From positions 1 through 6,586 of the forward strand of contig CAJOFG010000096.1 of NCBI GenBank assembly GCA_905233965.1: a stretch of DNA of 6,586 nt, read 5' to 3'. Made by a program: the position numbers and the translations under genes. This DNA is from an uncultured Selenomonadaceae bacterium (lineage in GTDB: Bacteria; Bacillota; Negativicutes; Selenomonadales; Selenomonadaceae). Shown here in pieces: positions 6,513 to 6,586 of this stretch (positions within the stretch are counted from its first letter, which is position 1; the number at the start of each line of letters is the position of its first letter). The notes under the pieces are model-generated. The model was given only the letters and a program-made list of their open reading frames with translations, ran no database searches and was not told the DNA's origin.

Positions 6513-6569
6513 AAAACTCCGGATTGTGTTATGCTTGGTGTGAATCAACCGGCTACACAAAGGAGTTTT
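6513..6569 (+). repeat. Inverted repeat whose right arm contains the ribosome binding site of the last gene
   Basis: AAAACTCC (6513-6520) is the exact reverse complement of GGAGTTTT (6562-6569). Inside it, TTGTGT (6524-6529) pairs only partly offset with ACACAA (6555-6560), giving 14 paired positions with a GGA/A internal loop and a loop of about 25 bases. The right arm contains the AAGGAG Shine-Dalgarno, so an RNA spanning both arms could hide the site. The right arm also ends in four T's. If transcription starts from the candidate -10 inside the loop, only the right arm would be in the RNA and the repeat would act at DNA level instead. Confidence 0.55.
6527..6535 (+). promoter_or_regulatory. 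Candidate extended -10 element for the right-edge gene
   Basis: TGTTATGCT (6527-6535) fits TGn followed by TATGCT, four of six -10 bases. No good -35 is found 16-18 bases upstream, where the sequence is A-rich. Transcription would start near 6542, leaving about 30 bases of leader. The call is weak and competes with an unseen start further upstream. Confidence 0.35.
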
Positions 6570-6571
6570 CT

Positions 6572-6586
6572 ATGAACAGATTATCA
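6572..6586 (+). CDS. Start of an unidentified gene, cut by the window edge
   Basis: ATG 6572 begins MNRLS and runs off the window. It is supported by AGGAG (6561-6565) at 6-base spacing and by lying divergent from the methyltransferase gene after a 241-base intergenic region. Five codons are too few to identify a product. Confidence 0.6.

Overview
This 6.6 kb window looks like ordinary chromosomal sequence from an anaerobic-type bacterium of the Firmicutes kind. A Negativicutes-like (Selenomonadales) relative would fit, but this is inference only. The reasons are the adjacency of an RseP-type protease gene and ispG, strong AGGAGG-type ribosome binding sites, a DUF554 gene with the 'PGLGT' N-terminus, and a fused two-half ThrE exporter. 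No mobile element, CRISPR array, tRNA or rRNA is visible, and no stretch over about 300 bases lacks a gene.

Layout on the + strand, from the left: the last ~100 codons of an RseP/site-2 protease gene; a complete ispG of the MEP isoprenoid pathway, 12 bases further on; a DUF554 membrane-protein gene that appears broken, with ACG where the start codon should be and an internal deletion plus frameshift; a flavodoxin with a signal peptide, which has its own extended -10 promoter and terminator; and a 455-residue ThrE-type exporter carrying both ThrE halves in one chain. A strong hairpin with U-tracts on both sides then ends transcription from both directions.

The - strand holds a two-gene unit read right to left: a 512-residue SAM-dependent methyltransferase with a methyltransferase regulatory domain, followed 13 bases later by a small SnoaL-like (NTF2-fold) protein. 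It has a recognisable promoter with overlapping inverted repeats at the predicted transcription start. Divergent from it, the first five codons of another gene lie at the right edge. Its ribosome binding site falls inside the right arm of a clear inverted repeat.

How the genes relate: rseP and ispG form a commonly seen housekeeping pair. The flavodoxin, the exporter and the methyltransferase/SnoaL pair look like independent transcription units. I see no convincing new multi-gene system. The most useful leads are the doubly damaged DUF554 gene, the inverted repeat that can sequester a ribosome binding site at the right edge, and the methyltransferase/SnoaL pair of unknown substrate.
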